From: Hyphomicrobiales bacterium
GTDB lineage: Bacteria; Pseudomonadota; Alphaproteobacteria; Rhizobiales; Xanthobacteraceae
Direction of reading: 5' to 3'
NCBI GenBank assembly: GCA_009377755.1
Contig: WHTM01000009.1
Coordinates: forward strand, 62,001-126,000
DNA: 64,000 bases
The position numbers and the translations under genes were made by a program. This document shows positions 20,761-29,229 of this stretch, one piece after another. Position 1 is the stretch's first letter. Each line of letters opens with the position of its first letter. A model generated the notes under the pieces. The model searched no databases. It was not told the origin of the DNA and worked only from the letters and a program-made list of their open reading frames with translations.

Positions 20761-20991
20761 TCAAGACATATCTCTTGTATCAAGGTTGGTCCAGGCATGT
20801 GAAATGTGCCGATCGCGCTCCGCTCCCTTCGTTTTGGATGGAGGGGAAAGAAATGACGGCGTACCCGGCGCCGCCCAAAAAATGCGGATGGCGGGGCGTT
20901 GGCTTGACGCAGTGGGCAGACGTTCGGGCGTTCCACAGAACCCATCGCGGTGATAACAAGCTTACAAAGCAACCACCGAGGAAACGCACGA

Positions 20992-22200
20992 ATGGCACGC
21001 GACCGCATCCTGGTGACCCATGTCGGCAGCCTGGTCCGTCCGCCCAAGCTGGTCGAACACCTGCGCAAGATCGAAGACAAGCAGCCGTACGACGAGGCGG
21101 CCTATGAGGCCTGCCTGACCGAGTCGATTGCCGAACTGGTGCAGCAGCAGGCCGAAGCCGGCGTCGACATCGTCAGCGACGGCGAGTTCAGCAAGGGCGT
21201 CAATTGGGCATTCTACATCCACAGCCGGCTGAGCGGCATCACGGTCCGCCCGACCACGCCGGAGGAGGCGAAAGACCCGATGGCTTCGATGGCTGGCGGC
21301 CGGGACCGGGCGGAGTTCCCGGAATTCTACAAGGAGTATGACGAGGCGTCGGGCCTCGGAAAGCGTCTCGGCCGGCGGATCATCGTCAACGGGCCGCTCA
21401 AGTATTCCGGTCACACCCAAGTCCTGCGCGACATCGCTAATCTCAAATCCGCCGTTGCCAAGGCGAAGGGGGCACACCCTTCGCTCGTCGCCTTTCTGCC
21501 GGTGGTGGCGCCGGCAAGCGCGCTCCCCGGAGCCAAGAACGAGCACTACAAGGATGAGGAGAGCTACCTGTTCGCGCTAGCGGATGCGCTGCACGAGGAA
21601 TATCAGGCGATCGTCGATGCCGGCCTCTACGTGCAGATCGATGACGCATTCCTGCCCTACATGCACGAGCGGATGGTCCCGCCGATGACCAACGCTCAGT
21701 ACCGGCATTGGGCGCAGATGCGCATCGATGCGCTCAATCACGCACTCAAGGGCATCCCCGAGGAGAAGAGCCGCTATCATATCTGCTGGGGAAGCTGGAA
21801 CGGACCGCATGCCTTCGACGTGCCGATGAAGGACATCGTCGACCTGCTGTTGCAGGTGAACGTCGGACACTACAGCTACGAGGCCGCCAACCCGCGCCAT
21901 GAGCACGAGTGGACGGTGTGGCAGACGGTGAAGCTGCCGCCCGGCAAGGTGCTGATCCCGGGCTGCGTCAGTCATGCGACCAACATCGTCGAGCACCCCG
22001 AACTGGTGGCGCAGCGGCTGGTACGCCTCGCCAACATCGTCGGCCGCGAGAACGTGATGGCGGGCACCGACTGCGGCTTTGCGCAAAGCCCGTTCGCCAA
22101 GCGCGTCCACGAAAGCATCATGTGGGCGAAGCTGCGCTCGCTTGCTGAGGGGGCGCGGATCGCGACTGCGGAACTGTGGGGCCGCCGCACGGCGGCCTGA
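20992..22200 (+). CDS. MetE C-terminal-domain-like protein (cobalamin-independent methionine synthase II family)
   Basis: The 402-residue protein starts MARDRILVTHVGSLVRPP, after a GAGG ribosome site. It corresponds to the C-terminal barrel of MetE only, without the N-terminal folate-binding half. Candidate zinc ligands are present: His and Cys in YHICWGSWNGPHAF, a Glu in the EAANPRHEHE segment, and Cys in AGTDCGF. The family probably transfers methyl groups to or from thiols. It leads a three-gene plus-strand group with a TauD-like dioxygenase (27-bp gap) and a Bug-type binding protein, so catabolism of a small methylated or organic-acid compound is more likely than methionine synthesis. The substrate is unknown. 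A paralogue lies at 57,228-58,370. Confidence 0.85.
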   Translation: MARDRILVTHVGSLVRPPKLVEHLRKIEDKQPYDEAAYEACLTESIAELVQQQAEAGVDIVSDGEFSKGVNWAFYIHSRLSGITVRPTTPEEAKDPMASMAGGRDRAEFPEFYKEYDEASGLGKRLGRRIIVNGPLKYSGHTQVLRDIANLKSAVAKAKGAHPSLVAFLPVVAPASALPGAKNEHYKDEESYLFALADALHEEYQAIVDAGLYVQIDDAFLPYMHERMVPPMTNAQYRHWAQMRIDALNHALKGIPEEKSRYHICWGSWNGPHAFDVPMKDIVDLLLQVNVGHYSYEAANPRHEHEWTVWQTVKLPPGKVLIPGCVSHATNIVEHPELVAQRLVRLANIVGRENVMAGTDCGFAQSPFAKRVHESIMWAKLRSLAEGARIATAELWGRRTAA

Positions 22201-22227
22201 GCGTCACACGATCCATCGAGGGCGACC

Positions 22228-23136
22228 ATGAGCATCTCGATCAAGCAATTGCACCCGCTGTTCGCGGCAGAGATGCGCGGTGCTGACCTCGCCGGCGGGA
22301 TATCCGCGGCCACGCGGCGCGCCATCCAGCAGGCGATGGACGATGACGCGGTCCTGGTGCTTCCGGAGCAGCGGCTCGACGATGCGACGCAGATCGCATT
22401 CACCAGCCTCTACGGCCCGCTCGAGCTCGCGCCCCCGGTGCGCGGCAAGACCGGAACCTTCATCGACGGCGGGCGTATCAGGCACCGCGAAATCTTCGAC
22501 GTCTCCAACCTCGACGAGAACGGCCGCATCCTCGATCTCGACGATCAGCGCCGCGCGTACGGAGAGGGTAACCAGCTTTGGCACACCGACAGCTCGTTCC
22601 GGCAGAAGTCGGCGACCTGGTCGCTGCTGCATGCACGCGTCATTCCGCCCGATGGCGGCGACACCGAGTTCGCCGATACCCGCGCCGCCTATGACGCGCT
22701 GCCGCAAGCGATGAAGGACAGGCTCGACGGACTCATAGCCGAGCATTCGATCTGGCACTCGCGCGCGCAGCTTGGCGGCTACATGCCGACCGAGGAGGAG
22801 CGCGAGGCGCGGCCCCCGGCGCAGCATCCGGTGGTGCGGCGGCATCCGGGATCAGGCCGCAAGGCGCTCTACATCGCCTCGCATGCCTCGCATATCGCCG
22901 GCTGGCCGGTCGAGGATGGGCGAGCGCTGCTGCGCGAGCTGCTGGCCTTCGCGACCCAGCCGCGCTTCGTATACACCCACAAATGGCGCACCGGCGATCT
23001 GGTGATCTGGGACAACCGCTGCACGCTGCATCGCGCAACGCCGTTCGAGTCGGCGCATTACGTGCGCGATCTGCGCCGCACGACGGTCATCGACACGCGC
23101 GTGGAAGTCGCACAGGAAAGCTGTAGGGTGGGTTAG
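22228..23136 (+). CDS. TauD/TfdA-family alpha-ketoglutarate-dependent dioxygenase
   Basis: This 302-residue protein has the Fe(II) facial triad of the TauD/TfdA family: His119 and Asp121 in LWHTDSSF and His268 in CTLHRATPF, followed by arginines (DLRRTTV) that bind 2-oxoglutarate. Family members hydroxylate taurine, 2,4-D, or alkyl sulfates; the exact substrate cannot be told. The sequence looks closest to the 2,4-D dioxygenase-like branch (LQ-W-H-T-D-SSF pattern), which is inference. A GAGGG ribosome site precedes it. It is probably co-transcribed with the MetE-like gene. Confidence 0.88.
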   Translation: MSISIKQLHPLFAAEMRGADLAGGISAATRRAIQQAMDDDAVLVLPEQRLDDATQIAFTSLYGPLELAPPVRGKTGTFIDGGRIRHREIFDVSNLDENGRILDLDDQRRAYGEGNQLWHTDSSFRQKSATWSLLHARVIPPDGGDTEFADTRAAYDALPQAMKDRLDGLIAEHSIWHSRAQLGGYMPTEEEREARPPAQHPVVRRHPGSGRKALYIASHASHIAGWPVEDGRALLRELLAFATQPRFVYTHKWRTGDLVIWDNRCTLHRATPFESAHYVRDLRRTTVIDTRVEVAQESCRVG

Positions 23137-23220
23137 GCGCGAAGCGCCGTAACCCACCACCGGAATCGCCGCGAGTCACGGGGTGGGTTACGCGCCGTCG
23201 GCGCCAACCCACCCTACGAA
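23122..23220. repeat. Long inverted repeat (GTAGGGTGGGTTA type)
   Basis: The element starts GTAGGGTGGGTTAGGCGCG and ends GCGCCAACCCACCCTAC, so the outer arms pair. Internal arms (GTAACCCACC and GGTGGGTTACG) pair as well. It overlaps the last codons of the dioxygenase gene and supplies its stop codon, and lies 17 bp before the next gene. It is a typical mobile palindromic intergenic repeat of this group. Confidence 0.8.
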
Positions 23221-23237
23221 ACCAACGGGGAGGAACG

Positions 23238-24212
23238 ATGAAACGAACGCAGGCGCTGATCCTTACGCTCCTGACGGCGCTGGCGCTCGCGCCTGCCGCA
23301 CCCGCTCAATCGGACTATCCGTCGCGGCCCATTACCATCCTGGTCCCGTTCCCGCCCGGTGGCAGCTCCGACACCGTGATCCGGCCGATCGCCCAGAAGG
23401 TGGCAGGGGCCCTCAAGGCCACCTTCGTGATCGACAACCGCACCGGCGCCGGCGGCAACGTCGCGGCGCTCGCCACCAAGCAGGCGGCGCCTGACGGTTA
23501 CACCCTGTTCCTGGCCAACAACGGGACCCTCGGGATCAACGTGAGCCTGTTCAAGGACCTGCGCTTCGATGCGGTCAAGGACTTCCAGCCGGTCACGCCG
23601 ATCGTTTCGTTCCCGAGTGTGCTGGCGGTGCCGTCGGAGCTGCCGGTGCGGTCGGTGAAGGACCTCGCGGCGCTCGCCAAGACCAGGCCGAACGGCCTCA
23701 ATTTCGGCTCGCAGGGCGTGGGCTCCGGCGGCCACATCCTCGGCGAAATGTTCAAGCTCAGGAGCGGCGCGCCCATGACTCATGTGCCCTACCGCGGCGC
23801 GGCGCCGGCGGTCACCGATCTCGCCGCCGGGCGCATCGACCTGCTGTTCGCCTCCTACATCTCGGTCGCCGGCCAGGTGCAGAGCGGCAAGCTGCGCCTG
23901 CTCGCGCTGACCGCGCCGAAACGCTCGCCGACGCTTCCCGACCTGCCGACCATGGCCGAGGCCGGCTACCCCGGCATGGACGTGCTCATCTGGCACGGTC
24001 TGGTGGCGCCAGCCGGCACGCCGCCCGCAATCGTGCGCAAGCTCAACGAGGCCTTCGTCAAGGCGGCGAACGCGCCTGACGTCGTCGGGCGCGTCACACC
24101 TCAGGTCGCCGAGATCACGACCAGCACGCCGGACGATTTCGCCAAGCTGATCGCCGCCGACATCGCGTTGTTCGCCAAGGTCATCAAGGACGCCGGCATC
24201 AAGCAGCAGTAA
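23238..24212 (+). CDS. Bug-family tripartite tricarboxylate transporter substrate-binding protein
   Basis: The 324-residue exported protein has a signal peptide (MKRTQALILTLLTALALAPA, cut near PAQS). The Bug/TctC fold follows, with the first-loop motif YPSRPITILVPFPPGGSSD and the AxPDGYTLxLxNN-type segment (QAAPDGYTLFLANN). Such proteins bind carboxylates or other small organics for uptake, and many are orphans without TctAB partners; none is seen here. It follows the dioxygenase, so ligand and enzyme substrate may be related. A GGGGAGGAAC ribosome site precedes it. Confidence 0.9.
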   Translation: MKRTQALILTLLTALALAPAAPAQSDYPSRPITILVPFPPGGSSDTVIRPIAQKVAGALKATFVIDNRTGAGGNVAALATKQAAPDGYTLFLANNGTLGINVSLFKDLRFDAVKDFQPVTPIVSFPSVLAVPSELPVRSVKDLAALAKTRPNGLNFGSQGVGSGGHILGEMFKLRSGAPMTHVPYRGAAPAVTDLAAGRIDLLFASYISVAGQVQSGKLRLLALTAPKRSPTLPDLPTMAEAGYPGMDVLIWHGLVAPAGTPPAIVRKLNEAFVKAANAPDVVGRVTPQVAEITTSTPDDFAKLIAADIALFAKVIKDAGIKQQ

Positions 24213-24216
24213 CGGG

Positions 24217-24813
24217 CTATTTCTTCCGCCGCGCCACCACGTCGACGCGGATGACCACGGCATCGGCGACAATGGCGGTGTCCTTCCACTCGTCCTGGCC
24301 GATGCCGTATTGCAGCCGGCTGATGGTCAGTTCGCCCGAGGCGCGCGCCACGAGCTGGCTCGGATCGGCGCGGTCCTCGCCGATGTCCAGCGTGAACGGC
24401 AGCACCACGTCGCGTGTCACATCGCGGATAGTCAGCTTAGCGGCGGCCTCGTAGCGATTGCCGCTCTTGGCCTGGAACGCCGTCGTTACGAAGCGGGCGT
24501 TGGGGAAGCGCGCCGCGTGGAACCATTTCGGACGCCTGAGCTCCTGGTCGATGGCGCGGTTGCCGGTGTCGGCGCTTGCCACGTCGATCAGCATGTCGAC
24601 CATGCTCGCCACCAGATCGGCGGGATCGAACCGGACCGTGGCCGTCATCCGCTTGAACTCGCCCTTGCTCGGCACGCCCATCTGCCGGCCGGTGAAGGTG
24701 ATGCGGCTTGCCTTCGCATCGACGGCCCAAGCGGACGCGTCGGCGGCGAGCGCCGGTGTCGCAAGCAGCGATGCCACCAGCGCTACGCCGACGATGCGCT
24801 TCAATGTCATCAT
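24217..24813 (-). CDS. YceI-family periplasmic protein
   Basis: The start at 24,813 gives MMTLKRIVGVALVASLLATP and a signal peptide ending at ALA-AD. The remaining about 175 residues form the YceI lipocalin-like barrel: WAVDAKASRITFTGRQMG at the start, KRMTATVRFDPADL, and ARASGELTISRLQYGIGQ near the end. YceI proteins bind isoprenoid-like lipids; in E. coli the gene sits with a cytochrome b561. Here it begins 4 bp after the end of the frameshifted b561 gene, so it was the last gene of that operon. It converges on the Bug-protein gene with a 4-bp gap. Confidence 0.9.
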   Translation of the reverse strand: MMTLKRIVGVALVASLLATPALAADASAWAVDAKASRITFTGRQMGVPSKGEFKRMTATVRFDPADLVASMVDMLIDVASADTGNRAIDQELRRPKWFHAARFPNARFVTTAFQAKSGNRYEAAAKLTIRDVTRDVVLPFTLDIGEDRADPSQLVARASGELTISRLQYGIGQDEWKDTAIVADAVVIRVDVVARRKK

Positions 24814-24817
24814 TTTC

Positions 24818-25391
24818 TTATTCCGGATTCGAGCCGCGCAGCCGGACAGGCCACGGCAGCATGCGGCGCAGCACGTCATCGCGCAGGACGATGTGATGAT
24901 ACAAGGCCGCGAGCACATGAATGCTCACCAACACCAGCAATGTCCAGGCGAGCGTGTGATGCACCCGCAGCATTGCTTCGCCGAGCGCCCGGTCGACCCC
25001 GAACGGACTCGGGATGTAAATCAGGCCGAGATAGACCACCCGGCAAATTCAGCGCTGAGCTCATGATCCATCCGGTCAGCGGCATCACGATGAGCAGGGT
25101 ATACAGCGCGGCGTGCGACAGACCCGCAAGCCCCCGCTGCCATGGCGGGGTTGCTGGCGGTCGCGGCACGGGACCGGCAAGGCGCCACATCAGTCGCAGG
25201 ATCGCGACCAGGAAGATCGTCACGCCGAACCACTTGTGCCACGAATAGAGCTGCAGTTTGCGCGGGCTGAGCGGCAGATCAGTCATGCTGAACGCCAGCG
25301 TGAACGATCCGATCAGCAAGAGCAGCGTCAGCCAATGAAAGATCTTGGCGACGAGGCCGAACCGGTCCGAAGTATTCCATAACGGCATCAC
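24818..25391 (-). pseudogene. Cytochrome b561, frameshifted
   Basis: The N-terminal part (MMPLWNTSDRFGLVAKIFHW through PLTGWIMSSALNLPG) is in one frame and the C-terminal part (VVYLGLIYIPSPFGVDRALG through LRGSNPE) in another, joining near 25,038. At the joint the minus strand reads CCGGGTGG where CCGGTGG would keep the frame. Together they give a four-helix b561 with the haem-ligand histidines (IFHWLT, YSWHKWFG, RVHHTLAW, YHHIVL). Cytochromes b561 move electrons between quinol and periplasmic acceptors. It may be a true pseudogene or an assembly error of one base. Confidence 0.8.
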
Positions 25392-25424
25392 AGTCCCGAT
25401 CCGGCCGCAATATCCGACCTCGCC

Positions 25425-25817
25425 TCAGCTCGGATCGTTCGGGCGGTGTGCCTCGAATTGAATGATGAACTCCATTTCCTCGCCGATCCACGGGATGAAC
25501 GCCTTCATGCCGAAGTCGGTGCGCTTGAGCGTTCCGGCCGCGGTGAAGCCGTCGATAGAATACTTGCCGGACAGATGTTTGCCGCCCTTGTTGTAGGTCA
25601 CGTCCATGGTGATCGGATGGGTGACTCCGTGCATGGTGAGATTGCCGGTCATCCTGCCGGTATTGTCGCCGGTCCTCTCGATCTTGGTGCTCTCGAAATT
25701 GATGGTCTTGAACTTCCAGACGTTCAACGAGGCGTCGGAGCGTGCCCAGTTGTCGCGGAAGTAATGGTTCGAATCGAGGCTTGCCGCCTCGACGACGGCC
25801 AGACACAAAAATGCCAA
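25425..25817 (-). pseudogene. 5'-truncated YceI-family gene
   Basis: The frame holds the C-terminal two thirds of a YceI domain ([32 protein letters not shown], and TLKRTDFGMKAFIPWIGEE). The signal peptide and first strands, about 60 residues, are missing. Homology starts about 25 bases after a hairpin repeat at the rplA 3' end, so the break coincides with that repeat. The annotated ATG at 25,817 gives a short non-homologous leader (MAFLCLAV). It precedes the frameshifted b561 gene by 33 bp. The product, if made, would not be exported. Confidence 0.7.
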
Positions 25818-25848
25818 CGCCGATCCCGGGACAAGCCCGAGATCGGCG
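25805..25848 (-). terminator. Hairpin with T-run after rplA
   Basis: CGCCGATC-C-CGGG and CCCG-A-GATCGGCG (25,818-25,848) form a 12-bp stem with one mismatch and an ACAAG loop. On the minus strand it is followed after six bases by TTTTT. It is well placed to end the secE-nusG-rplKA transcript. The loop core CCCGGGACAAGCCCG also occurs in the dispersed palindromic repeats, so a repeat seems to serve as terminator. Confidence 0.65.
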
Positions 25849-25868
25849 CGACGTGGATATCATCGATG

Positions 25869-26582
25869 TCAGTGTGCCGGCGTTGTACCGGTGAAGATCG
25901 TCGACGGCTCCAGCTTGAGCCCCGGTCCCATCGTCGAGGACACCGACATCTTCTGGATGAAGGTGCCCTTGGCACCGGCCGGCTTGGCCTTGGCCACCGC
26001 ATCGGCGAACGCCCTGATGTTCTCGACCAGCTTGTCCTCCGAGAACGACGCCTTGCCGATGCCGGCCTGGACGATGCCGGCCTTCTCGACGCGGAATTCG
26101 ACTGCACCGCCTTTCGCCGCCTTGACGGCCGCGGCTACGTCCATGGTCACGGTGCCGACGCGCGGGTTCGGCATCAGACCGCGCGGCCCGAGCACCTTTC
26201 CGAGCCGGCCCACAAGGCCCATCATGTCCGGGGTGGCAATGCAGCGGTCGAAATCGATCTGGCCGCCCTGCACCTTTTCGACCAGGTCCTCGGCGCCGAC
26301 CACGTCGGCGCCGGCGGTCTGCGCCTCCTCGGCCTTGGCGCCGCGCGCGAACACGGCGACGCGAACGGTCCGGCCGGTGCCGTTCGGCAGACTGACGACG
26401 CCGCGCACCATCTGGTCGGCGTGGCGCGGATCGACACCGAGATTCATCGCCACCTCGACGGTCTCGTCAAACTTGGCGGCGGCACGCGACTTGATCAGCT
26501 TCACCGCCTCGTCGACCGGATAGAACTTGTTGCGGTCGAGACCTTCGCGGGCCTTGCGGATGCGCTTTCCAGGCTTTGCCAT
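25869..26582 (-). CDS. rplA: 50S ribosomal protein L1
   Basis: The 237-residue L1 begins [19 protein letters not shown] and contains the L1 signature near [17 protein letters not shown]1 forms the mobile L1 stalk that moves deacylated tRNA from the E-site and, in many bacteria, represses the L11 operon. It lies 5 bp after rplK. The next ribosomal gene, rplJ, is 6.3 kb away, unlike the usual rplKAJL order. Confidence 0.98.
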   Translation of the reverse strand: MAKPGKRIRKAREGLDRNKFYPVDEAVKLIKSRAAAKFDETVEVAMNLGVDPRHADQMVRGVVSLPNGTGRTVRVAVFARGAKAEEAQTAGADVVGAEDLVEKVQGGQIDFDRCIATPDMMGLVGRLGKVLGPRGLMPNPRVGTVTMDVAAAVKAAKGGAVEFRVEKAGIVQAGIGKASFSEDKLVENIRAFADAVAKAKPAGAKGTFIQKMSVSSTMGPGLKLEPSTIFTGTTPAH

Positions 26583-26587
26583 GACGA

Positions 26588-27016
26588 TTACTCCCTCACC
26601 TGCAGGCCCATCGAGCGGGCGGAGCCTTCGATCATGCGCATGGCCGCTTCAACCGTATCGCAGTTCAGGTCCTTCATCTTCTTCTCGGCGATCTCCTTGA
26701 CCTGCTCCTTGGTGACGGCGCCGATGGGATCGCGCCCGGGGGTCTTCGAACCGCTTTGCAGACTGGCCGCCTTCTTCAGGAAGTGCGACACCGGCGGCGT
26801 CTTCATCTCGAAGGCGAACGAGCGGTCGGCATAGACGGTGATGACAACCGGGATCGGCGTACCTTTTTCCGCCTGCTGGGTCTGCGCGTTGAACGCCTTG
26901 CAGAACTCCATGATGTTGAGGCCGCGTTGACCGAGCGCGGGTCCAATCGGAGGGGAAGGATTGGCGGAGCCTGCCGGCACCTGTAGCTTGATGTAACCTG
27001 TTATCTTCTTGGCCAT
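26588..27016 (-). CDS. rplK: 50S ribosomal protein L11
   Basis: The 142-residue L11 begins [20 protein letters not shown], with the proline-rich hinge [20 protein letters not shown] and the C-terminal rRNA-binding domain ([19 protein letters not shown]-like end). L11 binds the GTPase-associated rRNA and is required for the stringent response through RelA. It is 269 bp from nusG, and that gap is mostly a repeat element. Confidence 0.98.
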   Translation of the reverse strand: MAKKITGYIKLQVPAGSANPSPPIGPALGQRGLNIMEFCKAFNAQTQQAEKGTPIPVVITVYADRSFAFEMKTPPVSHFLKKAASLQSGSKTPGRDPIGAVTKEQVKEIAEKKMKDLNCDTVEAAMRMIEGSARSMGLQVRE

Positions 27017-27112
27017 ACGTCACTCCTTGATCGCCGGCCTGTACCGGCCCTTCAGGGTTCCGTGGTGCGGTTCGGACGGTTGGCCTCCGCCCTCCCCTCC
27101 CACGCTCTTGAC

Positions 27113-27285
27113 TTCCGTGTCCCGCACGCGGTGCGGCGCACGCGCCGGTAAGTCACGCAGCCTGCGCAAGCTTGGCAGCGTGCGGCGCATCGCAGATGCG
27201 GGACCCCCGGTTCCTATTCGCGAAGCAACCGGGGTCCCGGATCTGCTCAACAGCACTTCGTGCTGCAGTGCGCCCGGAACAAGGT
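27113..27285. repeat. Interrupted palindromic repeat in the nusG-rplK gap
   Basis: The element shares its plan with 13,908-14,042: GTGTCCCGCACGCGGTGCGG at one end, GTGCGCCCGGAACAAG at the other, and an internal pair GGGACCCCCGGTT and AACCGGGGTCCC. The internal arms form a strong hairpin. It occupies most of the spacer, so nusG-rplK transcription must read through it. Confidence 0.7.
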
Positions 27286-27840
27286 CTACAACTTCTCCAC
27301 CTGCCCGAATTCCAGTTCCACCGGCGTGGCGCGGCCGAAGATCGACACCGCCACCTTGACCCGCGAGCGGGCGTCGTCGACCTCCTCGACCACGCCGTTG
27401 AACGAGGCGAACGGACCGTCGGCGACGCGCACCTGTTCGCCGATCTCGAACGTGACCGATGGCTTCGGCCGCTCGATGCCTTCCTGCACCTGATGCAGGA
27501 TGCGTGAGGCCTCCGCGTCGGAGATCGGCATCGGCTTGTTGTCGGCACCGAGGAAGCCGGTCACCTTCGGCGTGTTCTTGATCAGGTGATAGACCTCGTC
27601 GGTAAGCTCGCACTTCACCAGCACGTATCCCGGGAAGAACTTGCGCTCGGCGTCGACTTTGCGGCCGCGCCGCACCTCCGTCACCTTCTCGATCGGCACC
27701 ATGATCTCATCGAACAGATGATCGAGGTGCCGCTGCTTCGCCTGCTCGCGGATCGATTCCTGCACCTTCTTCTCGAAGTTCGAGTAGGCGTGCACGATGT
27801 ACCAGCGCTTGGCCATGGGCTTGAGTTCCGCCGTCTGCAT
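27286..27840 (-). CDS. nusG: Transcription termination/antitermination protein NusG
   Basis: The 184-residue frame from 27,840 (MQTAELKPMAKRWYIVHAYS) overlaps the secE stop as TGATG; a start eight codons later (27,816, MAKRWYIV) would give 176 residues. The N-terminal NGN domain (WYIVHAYSNFEKKVQESI) binds RNA polymerase. The C-terminal KOW domain (GEQVRVADGPFASFNGVVEE) binds Rho or S10. NusG speeds elongation and couples transcription to translation. It is co-transcribed with secE, as in most bacteria. Confidence 0.97.
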   Translation of the reverse strand: MQTAELKPMAKRWYIVHAYSNFEKKVQESIREQAKQRHLDHLFDEIMVPIEKVTEVRRGRKVDAERKFFPGYVLVKCELTDEVYHLIKNTPKVTGFLGADNKPMPISDAEASRILHQVQEGIERPKPSVTFEIGEQVRVADGPFASFNGVVEEVDDARSRVKVAVSIFGRATPVELEFGQVEKL

Positions 27841-28037
27841 CAGCCACCAATACCGAGCACGAGGGTCACCAGATACCGGATGATCTGATCGGCAATCAGA
27901 AAGAACACCGATGCGATCGCCACCATGATGAAGACCATGACCGTGGTGATCGCGGTTTCGCGCCGGGTCGGCCACGTGACCTTCTGGGTCTCCGCGCGCA
28001 CTTCCTGCAAGAACTTGAATGGGCTCGTTTTCGCCAT
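27840..28037 (-). CDS. secE: Preprotein translocase subunit SecE
   Basis: The start at 28,037 gives MAKTSPFKFLQEVRAETQKV and 65 residues. The single-helix form of SecE is seen, with the conserved amphipathic helix ending in VTWPTRRET and one membrane segment (about residues 30-55). SecE clamps SecY in the translocon. It lies between tRNA-Trp and nusG. An upstream in-frame ATG at 28,052 would add five residues and is less likely. Confidence 0.95.
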   Translation of the reverse strand: MAKTSPFKFLQEVRAETQKVTWPTRRETAITTVMVFIMVAIASVFFLIADQIIRYLVTLVLGIGG

Positions 28038-28119
28038 TCGTCTAATCCGCAAATACGCTGCTCGAGGTTTCCGCCGGGGCCAAATCCAATCCGGCGGCGG
28101 CCCGTTTCAGGCCTGCACC

Positions 28120-28195
28120 TGGCAGGAGTGGAGGGACTCGAACCCCCAACCCCCGGTTTTGGAGACCGGTGCTCTAGCCATTGAGCTACACTCCT
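28120..28195 (-). tRNA. tRNA-Trp (CCA anticodon)
   Basis: On the minus strand the 7-bp acceptor AGGAGTG/CACTCCT, a D-arm with AGCTCAATGGCTAGAGC, an anticodon arm with loop CTCCAAA, and a T-arm with GGTTCGAGTCC give a complete cloverleaf. CCA is encoded. The anticodon CCA reads the tryptophan codon UGG. Its place directly before secE is typical of alphaproteobacteria. Confidence 0.97.
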
Positions 28196-28326
28196 CCGGA
28201 ATCGGAAGCGGCGGCCCCCGAGCCGGGTCCGCCGCCCGTTGTAGATGCATGATCGGGACGCCTATTGCAAGCCCGGCGCGGCGTTTTCGGGCGAAACGCC
28301 ACCCGCCATTCCGGCCCTCGAACCCC

Positions 28327-29154
28327 CTACGTGCCGGAGCCAAACGCCTCATCCGGCCCGACTTCGCCCTTGAACACCACGTAGCCGCCGTCGATCAAGA
28401 GGTCGCTCCCGGTCACGAACGAGCTCTCGTCGGAGGCGAGGTAGAGGGCTCCCGCCGCGATTTCCTCCGGCATTCCCGGGCGGCCCAGGAGGTGCTTCCG
28501 CCCCATCACCTTGCGCGCGTTCTCCTTGCCGCCGCTGCCGGCGCTCGACCGGTCCGTGAGAATAAAGCCGGGCGAGATGGAGTTCGCCCGGATGCCGTCC
28601 TTGGCGTGATCCATCGCCAGAATGCGGGTGAAATGGATCAGCGCCGCCTTGGTCGTGCAATACGCGGCGCGCTCCGGCACACCGAGATGGCCGAGCTGCG
28701 AGGCGATGGTGATGATGGTTCCGCCGCCGGCGCGGCGCAGTTCCGGCACCGCGTACTTGCACATCAGGAAGGTGCCGGTGAGGTTGACGGAGACCTCCTT
28801 GCTCCATTCCGCGAGCGGCATGGTCTCGACCGTTCCGGCCGGCGATACCGGGGCCGCCGCCACGTTGACCAGCGTCGTGAGCCGACCGAACGCCGCGACC
28901 GCGGCGACGACCGCCGCTTCGGCGCTGCGCGGATCGGCAATGTCGACCTCGATGGAAACGGCCCTGCCACCCTCGGCAACGATCGCCCGCGCGACCGCGT
29001 CCGCCCTAGCGCGCAAGATGTCGGCAGCGACCACGCTCGCCCCTTCCTGCGCGAAGCGGCGCGCGATGGCGGCGCCGATCTCGCCGCCACCGCCGGGGAT
29101 CAACGCGACGCGGCCGGCGAGTTTTCCGCTGTCCGGCATTTCGTTATCTCCCAT
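28327..29154 (-). CDS. Short-chain dehydrogenase/reductase
   Basis: The 275-residue classical SDR has the nucleotide-binding glycine motif as PGGGGEIG (about residues 20-27, usually TGxxxGIG), an NVAAA segment in place of NNAG, and the catalytic Ser with YCTTK (Tyr-x-x-x-Lys). It is probably an NAD(P)-dependent alcohol or ketone oxidoreductase; the substrate is unknown. An alternative start is five codons downstream (MPDSGKLAGRVAL). It lies between tRNA-Gly and tRNA-Trp, where many proteobacteria carry tufB. Confidence 0.9.
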   Translation of the reverse strand: MGDNEMPDSGKLAGRVALIPGGGGEIGAAIARRFAQEGASVVAADILRARADAVARAIVAEGGRAVSIEVDIADPRSAEAAVVAAVAAFGRLTTLVNVAAAPVSPAGTVETMPLAEWSKEVSVNLTGTFLMCKYAVPELRRAGGGTIITIASQLGHLGVPERAAYCTTKAALIHFTRILAMDHAKDGIRANSISPGFILTDRSSAGSGGKENARKVMGRKHLLGRPGMPEEIAAGALYLASDESSFVTGSDLLIDGGYVVFKGEVGPDEAFGSGT

Positions 29155-29229
29155 GGCATGAAATCACGGCAGACCCCGCCCGCCTCAGCCCCAAGGCTCG
29201 CGTCAGGATTGCAGGTGATCGGATGGAGT

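Noticed and set aside
26588-27023. A second frame over rplK (124 residues)
   Set aside because: It overlaps the perfectly conserved L11 frame and has no family match.
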